The notes: a model not told the origin generated them from the letters alone. Numbered from the stretch's first letter, positions 44,695 through 53,757 are shown. The stretch: DNA of 64,000 nt from Bradyrhizobium sp. dw_411 (GCF_018449695.1 NZ_JAAVUY010000003.1:124001-188000), one strand, 5' to 3'. Translations and numbers: made by a program.

Positions 44695-45435
44695 TCAGAC
44701 GGCGAGCAAGCTGCTGCCCTGAATCGATAACAGTGTGAGATTTCCGGTCGCATAGGCCCCGGTATCGATATTGGCGCGGTTCGCCAGCACTTCGGCGCTG
44801 CGGACCGGCGTGTGGCCGTGCACGATATATTTGCCGAAATCCGTCTGGCTCTGGAGAAACTCTTCGCGGATCCACAGCAGGTCAGCTTCCTGCTGATTTG
44901 CAAGGGGAATCCCGGGGCGGACGCCGGCATGGACGAAGAAAAAATCACCACATGTGTAAGTCAGTCGCAGGCGCTCGAGGAAGGCACGATGCTGTCGCGG
45001 CATTGCCAGGATCAGTTCCTTTACCAGCGCGACTTGCTCTTCATAATCCGGGCTAAGCGACGGCGAAAGCCCGTAGGATATCATGGTCTGCAATCCGCCG
45101 ACGCGAAGCCAGTCTGCAATCCGTGACGGGTCCTGAAATACCTCGGTCAGAAATGCTTCGTGATTGCCTCTCAGGAAGATCGTATTTCTGTGGCGGCTGC
45201 GCTCGATCAAGAGGTCGATCGTCGATCGCGAGTCAGGTCCGCGATCGATGTAGTCGCCCAGAAAAACTTCAATCGCGCGATGGGGTTCGCTGTGGGCCAC
45301 ATCGGCGTCAATCACCCGGAACATTTGCTCGAGCAGATCGGCGCAGCCATGAATATCGCTGATGGCGTAAATGCGAACTCCGGCAGGGAGTTTCGGCTTG
45401 GATGTCGGACTGGTAGATCGCAGCGCTGAAAACAT
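44695..45435 (-). CDS. Metallophosphoesterase, serine/threonine phosphatase-like
   Basis: 246 residues. All PPP-family metal and catalytic motifs are present in order: YAISDIHGCADLL, FLGDYIDRGPDS, FLRGNHEAFL, FFVHAGVRPG and YIVHGHTPV. This matches the bacterial PrpA/ApaH-like phosphatases, which act on phosphoproteins or dinucleoside polyphosphates in the cytoplasm with Mn2+. Which substrate applies here is not evident. It is the only recognisable gene on this strand locally. Confidence 0.92.
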   Translation of the reverse strand: MFSALRSTSPTSKPKLPAGVRIYAISDIHGCADLLEQMFRVIDADVAHSEPHRAIEVFLGDYIDRGPDSRSTIDLLIERSRHRNTIFLRGNHEAFLTEVFQDPSRIADWLRVGGLQTMISYGLSPSLSPDYEEQVALVKELILAMPRQHRAFLERLRLTYTCGDFFFVHAGVRPGIPLANQQEADLLWIREEFLQSQTDFGKYIVHGHTPVRSAEVLANRANIDTGAYATGNLTLLSIQGSSLLAV

Positions 45436-45549
45436 CTGGGACTAATTTGGAGGAAGCAAATCCGGACGGGGCATCCGGCATCTGCCGCTTTTATGTCCAG
45501 TTCAAGGCAGCATGTGGCCCACGGGAGGCGGCCGTTCAAGGCTTTGCGT

Positions 45550-45870
45550 TCAAGACCGGGGCTTTGCGCTCAAGACCTGGCGAAACTTCGGGCTTCTCTG
45601 CGGCCGCAGCGGCGTCTGGCTCAGAACCGGAATCAAGGCGTGCTTCATGACCGCTGCAAAGACATATCCAAGCTGGAGACTTGCCGCGAAAACAATCACC
45701 ATCAACGCGATCCGGGAAAATGGCTCGTCTGGGGTTGCCGAGATGGTGGCCAGCACCGCGGAGCCCAAAAATATGATCGGCAGCAGCACGATTACTCTGA
45801 AACGGATCGCCAGCGTCGATCCGATCAGCATGCTGCAAATCGCCAGCATCATCATAAGATTGGTCCCCAT
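45550..45870 (-). CDS. Small membrane protein
   Basis: 106 residues from ATG 45870 (an internal ATG 15 bases later has GGGG at better spacing). Three hydrophobic segments are visible: NLMMMLAICSMLIGSTLAI, VIVLLPIIFLGSAVLATISA and RIALMVIVFAASLQLGYVFA, followed by a basic cytoplasmic tail. It resembles uncharacterised Bradyrhizobium membrane proteins. The function is unknown. Confidence 0.65.
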   Translation of the reverse strand: MGTNLMMMLAICSMLIGSTLAIRFRVIVLLPIIFLGSAVLATISATPDEPFSRIALMVIVFAASLQLGYVFAAVMKHALIPVLSQTPLRPQRSPKFRQVLSAKPRS

Positions 45871-46027
45871 CAAACTGAGGCGAAATTTAGCGCTTGCGCG
45901 CTAAAATTGGCTTAAGACCACTGCGTCAAATTAAGGGGTTCGGCGCGATGCTGTTCCGGTCATTCATTGAGCGGCTGGTGATCAAAATAGCGGCCGATGA
46001 TCGGCAATTAAGCCTTATGCGTCCGCC

Positions 46028-46097
46028 TGCAAAATTTTGTGGTGTAGAATATTTTGTGGCTGCAGAATTCTGTAGGTGCAGATTCTGTGGAAGTAAG
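46028..46097 (+). repeat. Degenerate repeats of a TTTTGTGG/TCTGTGG unit
   Basis: Four imperfect units of about 14-18 bases follow each other, built on AATTTTGTGGTGTAG, AATATTTTGTGGCTGCAG, AATTCTGTAGGTGCAG and ATTCTGTGGAAG. They look like slippage products. Confidence 0.6.
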
Positions 46098-46240
46098 TGC
46101 TCCGCCAGTTTTTGATCGTGCTGTGCCGTTAATCTAAATAACTTTCAGCCGGGCGATGAGCGAAACACCAATCACAAAAACGTCCATAGCTGTGTATTGA
46201 TTTGCCTGTGTATTGTTTTGGCAGCCCGGTGGCGGCCGGC

Positions 46241-46288
46241 GGGAAATCCCTTGGGCGGGAAATCCCTCGGGTGGGAAATCTCTTGGGT
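46241..46288 (+). repeat. Three tandem 16-bp repeats before galE
   Basis: Units at 46241-46256, 46257-46272 and 46273-46288 read GGGAAATCCCTTGGGC, GGGAAATCCCTCGGGT and GGGAAATCTCTTGGGT. Each contains the small palindrome GGGAAATCCC or a one-base variant. The array ends 26 bases before the galE ATG and could serve as a regulator-binding array. Confidence 0.9.
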
Positions 46289-46314
46289 AGTGAAAAGTTT
46301 GGGCGGTGAGATGA

Positions 46315-47307
46315 ATGGCGGGCAGCGAAGCAATTCTCGTCACGGGCGGGGCAGGATATATCGGCGCTCATTGCTGCAAGGCGCTGTCGGAGGCCGGATA
46401 TGTGCCGGTTTGCGTTGACGATCTTTCGACCGGAAATCGTGATTTCGTGAAATGGGGTCCGCTGGTCGTCGGCAATATCGCCGACACCGCGCTGGTCCGG
46501 GACACGATCAGGAGCCACCGTATCGCGGCGGTCATGCATTTCGCCGCTTTCAGCCAGGTGGGCGAATCCGTCGCCGATCCCCAAAAATATTATTCGAACA
46601 ATGTGGGCGGCACGCTTTCGCTCCTGGCGGCGATGCGGGAGGCGGGGTGCGACCGGCTCGTCTTTTCCAGCACCGGTGCCGTCTATGGCACCGCCGGGCG
46701 TGATCCTCTCCCGGAACAGGCTGCCGGTTCGCCGGTCAATCCCTATGGCGCTTCGAAATGGATGATCGAGCAGATTCTGGCCGACTTTCGCAGGGCTTAC
46801 CAACTGAATTCGACTTGCCTGCGTTACTTCAATGCCAGCGGCGCGGAAAAATCCGCTTCGATCGGTGAGTTCCGCGATCCCGAGACACATCTTATTCCGC
46901 GCGCAATGATGGCGCTGCAGGGACATGTCCAGGATTTCGCGATTTTCGGCGAAGACTACGACACCCCGGATGGAACCGCGGTTCGCGACTATATTCATGT
47001 CGACGATCTGGCAGCGGCCCATATCCTGGCGGTCGAGGCGCTGTTGAAGGGTTCAATCGGGGGTTGTTTCAACCTCGGCACAGGTTCCGGATTTTCCGTG
47101 CGCGCGGTGGTTGCCGCAATTGAGGCCGCCGCCGGACGGAAAATCCCCCTGGTTGTGAAGCCGCGTCGCGCCGGCGATCCTCCATTTCTTGTCGCGAATC
47201 CATCGTCCGCCCGCAATGCGCTCGGCTTTCGCCCCGTGTCTTCCGATCTTGCCACGATTGTGACCTCGGCGTGGGCGTGGCACCAGAAGGCCCATCCGGC
47301 GCGCTGA
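46315..47307 (+). CDS. galE: UDP-glucose 4-epimerase
   Basis: 330 residues. The NAD-binding motif TGGAGYIGAH (residues 10-19), the Ser/Thr of VFSSTGAVYG, the catalytic YGASK and RYFNASGA place it in the GalE/ExoB extended SDR family. It interconverts UDP-glucose and UDP-galactose, supplying galactose for exopolysaccharide; in rhizobia the homologue is ExoB. It opens the exopolysaccharide locus and is preceded by the 16-bp repeat array. Confidence 0.95.
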   Translation: MAGSEAILVTGGAGYIGAHCCKALSEAGYVPVCVDDLSTGNRDFVKWGPLVVGNIADTALVRDTIRSHRIAAVMHFAAFSQVGESVADPQKYYSNNVGGTLSLLAAMREAGCDRLVFSSTGAVYGTAGRDPLPEQAAGSPVNPYGASKWMIEQILADFRRAYQLNSTCLRYFNASGAEKSASIGEFRDPETHLIPRAMMALQGHVQDFAIFGEDYDTPDGTAVRDYIHVDDLAAAHILAVEALLKGSIGGCFNLGTGSGFSVRAVVAAIEAAAGRKIPLVVKPRRAGDPPFLVANPSSARNALGFRPVSSDLATIVTSAWAWHQKAHPAR

Positions 47308-47581
47308 TTTGCAGCGATGCTTCGTGTCGCTTTCGCAAGCGATGATCAATGCGACGTCAATTTGCCCATGACGATGTTCGCATGCTGACGAAATTTCAGG
47401 CGTTCAATTTTTTCCGAGTCTGACTTTTTGGAGTCTGAATTCATCACATAGTTGCAATGCAAAAATTAGTTTTGAATCTCATGCTGCGACGCCACACAAT
47501 CGCTCAGGTTAGCTAACAAGGTTTGAACGAAATTCCGGGAAGCTGAATCTCCGGAAAGACGACTTACTGCGAGAGGCCGCG

Positions 47582-49015
47582 ATGTCTTCAACAACGTATG
47601 GTTTGGAGAATGCGTATCCCGGCGATGCCAAGCGCAACGCCACACTGCAGAGACCACTTCAGATTTTCGTCGCCGCCGGCGACTTCCTCCTGATCCTAAT
47701 GAGCTATCTCGGTGCCAGCCTGATCTACGGCACATTTTTCAGCCCGCTCCTCGAGAGCGATGTTTCCAACGGCGCCGGATTGATTGTCGGGGTGGTGTTC
47801 GTCGGCATCGGATATCTGCAGGGCACGTATGACAACCATCGGCTGCTCAATGTGGCATGGCAGCTTCGTAAAGCCGCCATCAACTGGATGGTTTCGCTGA
47901 TTATTCTCGCAATCGCCGCGTTTCTCCTCAAATCCACCGATCATCTTTCGCGCGGTACGATCATTCTGTTTGCATTGATCGGCTTGACCGGTCTGTGGGG
48001 GCATCGCGCCGCCTGGCGGATTGGCTTCGCTTCGCCGTTCGCCAAAGGGCATTTTATCGACCGCAGGGTTGTGTTGCTCAGCATGCGAACGCTGGATTTC
48101 ACCTCGAGCCGGTTCAAGGATCTCAAAAAGAGCGGCTTCGATGTGGTTCGTCACTTTGTCCTGAATTCGACGCAGGATGAGGCGGCATGGGACCGTGAGA
48201 TCCAGGATATCATCCAGCAGTCCCGCGCTACCAATGTGGACGAATATCTGCTGGCAGTCGATTGGAACGAATTGCCGATGTTGCAAAAGCTGAGCCAGCA
48301 TCTTCGCGTCGTGCCGCAGCCGATCAGGCTGTTGCCCGATTTTCCGATTGCCGATCTGGTGGCGCGTCCGTTCGTGCCGGTCGGCGGCACCATGGCGATC
48401 GAGATTCAGCGGCCGCCATTGTCGATTTTCGAACGGGCCCAGAAACGCTGCCTCGATATTGGGCTGGCTTCGGTTGCGCTGGTGTTGCTGGCGCCGCTGC
48501 TGCTGACCACGGCGGTTCTGATCAAGCTTGATTCGCCCGGTAATGTGATTTTCCGTCAGTCACGCCGCGGCTTCAACGGCAAGCCGTTCGATATCTGGAA
48601 ATTCCGCAGCATGTTCGTAGCCGAGAATGGCTCCACGATCACGCAGGCCAAGAAGCAGGACGCCCGCGTGACCCGAATCGGGCGTTTTCTGCGAAAGAGC
48701 AGCATCGATGAGTTGCCGCAGTTGTGGAACGTGCTGCGCGGGGAGATGTCGCTGGTGGGGCCGCGGCCCCATGCGCTCGCCCACGACAATTACTATGACC
48801 AGATGATCAGCAAATATGTGTTCCGCCACCATATGAAGCCAGGCTTGACCGGTTGGGCCCAGGTCAACGGGTTTCGTGGTGAGACCTCGACCATCGATCT
48901 GATGGAAAAGCGCGTCGAATACGACGTCTGGTACGTCAGCAACTGGAGCATCTGGCTCGATATCCGGATTATCTTCCGGACCGCGGCGGCGCTGATGTAT
49001 CAGGAAGCCTATTGA
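47582..49015 (+). CDS. Undecaprenyl-phosphate glucose phosphotransferase (WcaJ/PssA-type)
   Basis: 477 residues; GAGAGG precedes ATG 47582. Four to five N-terminal membrane helices (residues about 20-150), a nucleotide-fold middle region and a C-terminal bacterial sugar-transferase domain after one more helix. The catalytic domain shows FRQSRRGFNGKPFDIWKFRS, then DELPQLWNVLRGEMSLVGPR and GLTGWAQVNGFRGET, the hallmarks of polyprenyl-phosphate hexose-1-phosphate transferases. It transfers glucose-1-phosphate (or galactose) to undecaprenyl phosphate and so starts repeat-unit assembly at the inner membrane. Confidence 0.94.
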   Translation: MSSTTYGLENAYPGDAKRNATLQRPLQIFVAAGDFLLILMSYLGASLIYGTFFSPLLESDVSNGAGLIVGVVFVGIGYLQGTYDNHRLLNVAWQLRKAAINWMVSLIILAIAAFLLKSTDHLSRGTIILFALIGLTGLWGHRAAWRIGFASPFAKGHFIDRRVVLLSMRTLDFTSSRFKDLKKSGFDVVRHFVLNSTQDEAAWDREIQDIIQQSRATNVDEYLLAVDWNELPMLQKLSQHLRVVPQPIRLLPDFPIADLVARPFVPVGGTMAIEIQRPPLSIFERAQKRCLDIGLASVALVLLAPLLLTTAVLIKLDSPGNVIFRQSRRGFNGKPFDIWKFRSMFVAENGSTITQAKKQDARVTRIGRFLRKSSIDELPQLWNVLRGEMSLVGPRPHALAHDNYYDQMISKYVFRHHMKPGLTGWAQVNGFRGETSTIDLMEKRVEYDVWYVSNWSIWLDIRIIFRTAAALMYQEAY

Positions 49016-49060
49016 AGGTATCGAAGTTGCCGTAGACGAATCCATCTGGCTAAGTTCGTT

Positions 49061-49168
49061 ATGCCCGGCCTTGTGCCGGGCATCCACGTCTTAACTGCGG
49101 CCATATTCTTCAACCGCGTCTTTATAATCAAAGACGTGGATGGCCGGGACGAGCCCGGCCATGACGGG
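49061..49168. repeat. REP-like composite palindrome
   Basis: Two GC hairpins, CCCGGCC-TTGT-GCCGGG (49064-49080) and GGCCGGG-ACGAG-CCCGGCC (49143-49161), flank a perfect 12-base inverted repeat, CATCCACGTCTT (49081-49092) and AAGACGTGGATG (49131-49142). The whole can fold into one long stem. This is a paired-REP (BIME-like) element of a kind seen between Bradyrhizobium genes; it may also end transcription. Confidence 0.75.
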
Positions 49169-49223
49169 CTTAACTGGAAAGCCCCAATTCTCCCAATTCT
49201 ATTGGCTGAGGAGGGCCCCGACC

Positions 49224-49304
49224 CCTCTCATGGTGAGCAGCGCGACGAGTCTATCATCGGGCCGCGCTTCGCGCGGACCCGTTGGCGCGTCTCGAACCAT
49301 GAGG
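49224..49304. repeat. Interspersed inverted repeat (CCTC-TCATGGTGAG type)
   Basis: CCTCTCATGGTGAG at 49224-49237 and CTCGAACCATGAGG at 49291-49304 are inverted arms around a GC-rich centre with a GCGCGCTTCGCGCG-like hairpin (49263-49275). This matches a second intergenic repeat type known in the group. Confidence 0.6.
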
Positions 49305-49426
49305 CCACGGGAACAGTACTATACCGATCAAACTGGAAAACGCTCTTGAGTTAGGACGTTACAGCGAGAAGTCAGTTGCCGCTCCCACGTCAAAGCCTGC
49401 TTGCTAAATCGGGCCGCAGCGGCCCC

Positions 49427-51685
49427 TTAGGCCCGTTCCACGTAGTAGCTGTTGTAATGCGAGCCCTTATAGGCCTCGATGCGCTTGAGCATTTTCGGGT
49501 TGGCGCGGTTCAGGACCGCACCCAGCAGCTTTTTCTGGATCGCTTCCGAACTGGACATCGATTCCTGCAAGGCATTGCGCGTGGTTCGTCCCCATTCGAT
49601 GACGTAAACCATTGCATCGAGCAGATGGCTGACCGCCTTGGCGTCCGTGACTGGCATGACCGGGGCGAGATCGATGATGATGTAGTCGTAGTTCTCCCGC
49701 ATCACCATCAGCATATCCGCCATGGCCTTGGACGCCATGACATCGGCGGAATTGACCATGCGCGAGATGACAAAGGAAGGCAGGAAATCGAGGCCGGTTT
49801 CCTGGCTGCGCTTGATGTGGTGGCCGAGCGATCTTGGATCCTTGAGTACTTCGACCAGGCCGGTCGTTGCATTGGGCGCCAATTCGCGGGTCAGCGAGCG
49901 CGTATGCAGGTCACCGTCGATCAGCAGGGTGCGGTGGCCTGTCAGCGCGGTCAGATGACCGAAATTGGCGGCGACCGTGGTCTTGCCTTCCTTCGGGAGC
50001 GAAGAGACGATGCCGATCACCTTGACGTCGCGGGTCAGGCGCGCGACGTCGATGGAAACCTTGATGTTGCGCAGGGTTTCCGCAAAGCGAGAAAATGGAT
50101 GGTCGACGACATAATGCGAGAGTGAGCTTTCTCTCTCTGCCTCCGGCGAGGCATCGCCGGGTCGCAAGGCCCGCGCTTTTTTCGTGACGGGAGCAGCGGG
50201 CCGGATATCGGGCAAAACGCCGAGGCACTTGACCCCGAGTTCGTCCTCGACATCCCCCGGGGTGCGCAGAACGTCGCTCAAAAGCTCCCGGGAGAAGGCG
50301 GCGCCAAAGCCGAAACACAGCCCGCCGATCACGCCACCGATGAGAAACAACACCGTCTTCGGCGAACTTTTCTTGTCGGGTTTCACCGCGGTGCTGATGA
50401 TGCGGGCTTCGCTGATCGGGAAGCTCTGGTTTTGTGTCGCCTGCTGCAGCTTCTCGAGGAAATTGTTGTAGAGGTTGCGGTAGGTATCCGCAGCACTTTC
50501 GAGATCTCGGAGCTTGACCTGGGCCTGGGCGGTGCTGCCGGCCTGGGCGACCAGCCCCCTCATGTTTTCTTCCAGCGAGGTTTCGCGGCTTTTCGCGATC
50601 TCGTATTCGCTGCGATAGGAATCGGCAATGCGCCGGACTTCGTCGGCGATCGCCTTGCGCAATTCTTCCATGCGGTTGGCGAGATTGATGGAGGCCTGAT
50701 GGGTCTTGCCATAGCGGCCCGACCAGTCGGCATATTGCGCAGCGAGGTCGAGATATTGGGCGCGCAGGCGGGTGATAACCGTATTGTTGATCGCGTCGGT
50801 CACCGTCGGCTGGGATAGATCCTTGTCGGAAATCGCCTCGATCCGGTCGAGGCGCGCCTTTGCCTCGGCGGTGGCCGCGCGGGCCTGGATCAACTGGGTA
50901 TTCACGTCTGTCAGTTGCTGCTCGCTCATCAGGCCGCGGCTGGTGCCGACAATATTGTTCTGTGCCTTGAAGGTCTGCACCGCCCGATCGCTCGCGGTTG
51001 CCTGCTCGCGCAGTTCGGCGCTGCGCTGTTGCAGCCATTCGCCGGCCCGCTTGGTGGACTGATATTTGGCTTCGAGCGCGCCGACCATATAGGCGTCGGA
51101 AATCGCATTGGTGATTTTAGCGGCCTTTTCCGCGCTGATCGAACGGAAGCTCACGGACAAAACGTAGGTGGTCAGCACCCGCTCCACCTTGAGGTTCTTC
51201 TGGATCGTCTCGACGGCGCCTCTTTCGATTTTTTCCTGGGAAGGAGGACCGTCGGAGCTGAACAGCGAAAGCACCTTCCCGATCACCAGGGGAATGAGGC
51301 CGGGATCGGAGCCGTTGAATTCAGGGTCGTCGGTCAGCTTCAGCTTGCGGACGATCGACAGAATCAGATCGTCCGAATTGAGAATCTCGACCTGGCTATC
51401 CACAAAGCCGGGATCGATCAGCGCGTTGGTGACGCCGCTGTCCTTGTCCAGCACCTGGGTCTGCCGCGTATCCATCAGGATTCGGGCGTTCGCCGTATAC
51501 ATCGGCGTCGCCGTCAGCAGGTAGGCGATGATGAGCGTCAGTACGCCCGCCAGAATAGCCGTGATCAACGGCCACTGCCGGCGCACGATATCGACCACCC
51601 GTTCGACGGTGAGCGTCTTGCCGAGGTCGATCCCGAACTTCGGTCCCTCAAACTGATTTCGCGGCTGATACATCTGTATGTTCAT
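49427..51685 (-). CDS. Polysaccharide co-polymerase/tyrosine autokinase (Wzc/ExoP-like)
   Basis: 752 residues. A Wzz domain with a membrane helix at about 40-62, a long periplasmic coiled-coil region (about 190-440), a second helix near 455-475 (KTVLFLIGGVIGGLCFGFG), then a cytoplasmic BY-kinase domain: Walker A SSLPKEGKTTVAANFG, Walker A' TLLIDGDLHTRSL and Walker B YDYIIIDLAPVMPV. The C-terminus SHYNSYYVERA carries a short Tyr cluster for autophosphorylation. It controls chain length and export of the polysaccharide. Walker A' has DGDLH where most members have DADLR. Confidence 0.93.
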   Translation of the reverse strand: MNIQMYQPRNQFEGPKFGIDLGKTLTVERVVDIVRRQWPLITAILAGVLTLIIAYLLTATPMYTANARILMDTRQTQVLDKDSGVTNALIDPGFVDSQVEILNSDDLILSIVRKLKLTDDPEFNGSDPGLIPLVIGKVLSLFSSDGPPSQEKIERGAVETIQKNLKVERVLTTYVLSVSFRSISAEKAAKITNAISDAYMVGALEAKYQSTKRAGEWLQQRSAELREQATASDRAVQTFKAQNNIVGTSRGLMSEQQLTDVNTQLIQARAATAEAKARLDRIEAISDKDLSQPTVTDAINNTVITRLRAQYLDLAAQYADWSGRYGKTHQASINLANRMEELRKAIADEVRRIADSYRSEYEIAKSRETSLEENMRGLVAQAGSTAQAQVKLRDLESAADTYRNLYNNFLEKLQQATQNQSFPISEARIISTAVKPDKKSSPKTVLFLIGGVIGGLCFGFGAAFSRELLSDVLRTPGDVEDELGVKCLGVLPDIRPAAPVTKKARALRPGDASPEAERESSLSHYVVDHPFSRFAETLRNIKVSIDVARLTRDVKVIGIVSSLPKEGKTTVAANFGHLTALTGHRTLLIDGDLHTRSLTRELAPNATTGLVEVLKDPRSLGHHIKRSQETGLDFLPSFVISRMVNSADVMASKAMADMLMVMRENYDYIIIDLAPVMPVTDAKAVSHLLDAMVYVIEWGRTTRNALQESMSSSEAIQKKLLGAVLNRANPKMLKRIEAYKGSHYNSYYVERA

Positions 51686-51716
51686 TTATGTTGTGGGACG
51701 TCTGTTCCAGGCGGGT

Positions 51717-52298
51717 CTATTCGGGAAGCGGCACGCTCTCAAAGGGATCGGCGAGTTCGTCGTGCCATTCGCCGGTCATCAACGGATTGGATTTTACCGG
51801 GGGGCGGACGGGCTTGATAACCGACTTGTCGTTATTGTCGCCAACGGTGGGTTCGGTAGAAGGTTCTTCCGTCAGGGCGACATAACCCGCGGTAACGGAT
51901 CGGTCGGCCAGATTTCGGACGAAATCATTGATCTTGCGCGCCGCTTGCGGCTGCACGGCAACACAACGCAGTTCCGCCTGCCGAAGCGCCTTACCGATCG
52001 TCGGGCGGATGTCCGTGGGGGCTCTTCTGACCAGCGTCGCGACGGAAGTCAGGAGGGTGGGATCGGTGACCAGAATGCCGGTCAATCTCGCCGCCAATTT
52101 TTCCTTGTCGTTGCGCAGCACGTACAACAGCGCGGATGGTTCGGACGCGAACAACTGCATGGTTTCCGTCGGCATTCGGTCGGTGAGTTCCACGCATTGG
52201 GCGTGAGATGGTGTTGTGCTTGCAAGGAGCACGCCGAACCCGACCAGCCAGCCCGCATGACGGCCGACATGCCTAAATGGTGTCGCTATGCGGGACAT
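51717..52298 (-). CDS. Putative secreted protein of the exopolysaccharide locus
   Basis: 193 residues from ATG 52298 (GAGAAG eight bases upstream). A signal peptide (WLVGFGVLLASTTPSHAQ, cleavage after AHAQ-like HAQ) is followed by a helical domain with two cysteines (CVELTDRMP and LRCVAVQP) that could form a disulfide. The tail is acidic and Pro-rich. It lies 31 bases upstream of the autokinase gene on the same strand and is probably co-transcribed. I do not recognise a family; a periplasmic helper in export is only a guess from context. Confidence 0.7.
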   Translation of the reverse strand: MSRIATPFRHVGRHAGWLVGFGVLLASTTPSHAQCVELTDRMPTETMQLFASEPSALLYVLRNDKEKLAARLTGILVTDPTLLTSVATLVRRAPTDIRPTIGKALRQAELRCVAVQPQAARKINDFVRNLADRSVTAGYVALTEEPSTEPTVGDNNDKSVIKPVRPPVKSNPLMTGEWHDELADPFESVPLPE

Positions 52299-52578
52299 AT
52301 TTTCCACTTCTCGCCGAGTGACGAAAATATTCAGACATTCAGTCGGTTATCGAAAGACTGTGTCAAATTCTTGTGCGGTGCAAAAGAAACGGGGATATCC
52401 AAAACAAGTTCTCCGCTTTCGAGTCAAACAATCGCCAACATGTAGACGACCTCGCGCCTTCAATGGATTCTGTGCGCGCTTTGAGAAGCAACAACAATCC
52501 GGACAACACTGTCGTGGTGAGCGATTGGTCGCGTTGCTTGTTTTCAGTGCACGCGAACAGGCACGGATGAATCTGCGG

Positions 52579-53757
52579 TCAGGCCCGGAATGCTTCGGAA
52601 GCTTGCGCGCTCGCCGGTTCATCGACGGGTTCGGTCGTGCTTGGAATCGGCTTGGGCACATTTTGCATCCAGCGCTTTAACTTCAGCGTCGGCTTTTCGA
52701 TCGCGTGCCACGATACCCAGGCGACACAGAATGTCGCCAGCACGGCCAAGATAAAAACCATCCACCAGCTTCTAAAGCCCGGGAAGAACTGGACGATCGC
52801 CTGTTGAATCGGGAATGCGTAGAGATAGAGGCCGTAGGAATAATCGCCGCTTTGCAGAAATTTCACATGCGGAAATCTCACCATGCCGAGATACACCATG
52901 ATGTAGACATTGGTGAGCGGCAGAACGATAAACGTGGTCTGTGGCAAGCGCATGAGCACATAGCTCAAGATAAGGGCAGCAACAAACAGGCGCCAATTGA
53001 TCACGATGGCGTCGCGCCAGTGATAAGCCACAATTCCCGTCAGGAAGTAATAGATCAGGATGCCGCCTGAATAGATTCCCCGAAGCTCAAGCTTGGCCGT
53101 CATCAAATTATAGCCGGCCAGCACCACCGTGGCGAAAATCCAGAACAAAGTGACCTTCCATCGGCTGTAGACCCAGCCGACGGTCATGAGCCCCGCCATC
53201 AGCACGTAAGATAGAAGTTCGGGATGCAGGGTCCACAGACTTCGGTTGACGATGCCGGGATTCGGATTTTGTTCGAAGACGCCCGGCAGTTCGAAATGAA
53301 TCCAGCCGATAATGTTGCCGAAATATCTCAGGAACCTCGGATCGCCGAAATATTCGCCGAGAGGCACGGTCGTCAGCAACGGTCCCAGGATCAGCGCCGA
53401 CAGGCTGATCTCGACCGCCAGCGCCGGAAAAATGCGAAGCGCGCGGAATGTCAGGAACACTCGCAGGCTTCGGGAGCGCAGGGCGCTGCCGGACACCAGG
53501 AATCCACTTAGTCCGAAGAAGATCGGAAGCGTAGCTGCCCAAATCGGGTGCGACCATCCGGTGGCGAGATATTCGGCAGCCGGTATGCCATAGGCAGTAT
53601 GAAATGAGTGCAGCAGGATCACGAGCAGCGAAAGAGCGATTCGCACCATATCGAATCCCGGACCGGCGCCGCCATGCTCATCCATGATTTGCTTTGCGCT
53701 GGGACCAGATAGCCATCCGGCGGTGGCGTATCTGTTGATCAGGATTGCCGGCTTCAT
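52579..53757 (-). CDS. Membrane acyltransferase 3 family protein (first of three)
   Basis: 392 residues from ATG 53757, with AGGAG eight bases upstream. About ten membrane helices; the family signature is FDMVRIALSLLVILLHSFHT with the catalytic-type His in helix 1, IFFGLSGFLVSGS, and the short FLTFRALRIFPAL after it (RxxR-like). It would transfer acetyl or another acyl group to sugar residues. It faces the second acyltransferase divergently over a 348-base gap, within the exopolysaccharide locus. Confidence 0.88.
   Translation of the reverse strand: MKPAILINRYATAGWLSGPSAKQIMDEHGGAGPGFDMVRIALSLLVILLHSFHTAYGIPAAEYLATGWSHPIWAATLPIFFGLSGFLVSGSALRSRSLRVFLTFRALRIFPALAVEISLSALILGPLLTTVPLGEYFGDPRFLRYFGNIIGWIHFELPGVFEQNPNPGIVNRSLWTLHPELLSYVLMAGLMTVGWVYSRWKVTLFWIFATVVLAGYNLMTAKLELRGIYSGGILIYYFLTGIVAYHWRDAIVINWRLFVAALILSYVLMRLPQTTFIVLPLTNVYIMVYLGMVRFPHVKFLQSGDYSYGLYLYAFPIQQAIVQFFPGFRSWWMVFILAVLATFCVAWVSWHAIEKPTLKLKRWMQNVPKPIPSTTEPVDEPASAQASEAFRA

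Larger units (their letters stand above)
45871..46314. other. Intergenic stretch with repeats upstream of galE
   Basis: 444 bases. It contains a run of degenerate repeats (46028-46097), a perfect-length triple 16-base tandem repeat (46241-46288) and a possible 55-residue frame at 45948-46115 whose Cys-rich end is encoded by the first repeat run and which has AAGGGG nine bases upstream. I do not call that frame a gene. The stretch marks the border of the exopolysaccharide locus. Confidence 0.5.
49016..49426. other. Gene-free stretch with two repeat elements
   Basis: 411 bases between the convergent phosphotransferase and autokinase genes. Two separate inverted-repeat elements fill most of it (49061-49168 and 49224-49304). 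No coding frame is credible. Confidence 0.5.

Noticed and set aside
45948..46115. Possible 55-residue frame upstream of galE
   Set aside because: It has a fair ribosome site, but its last third is encoded by a slippage repeat and is Cys-rich by repetition. It was left as part of the intergenic region.
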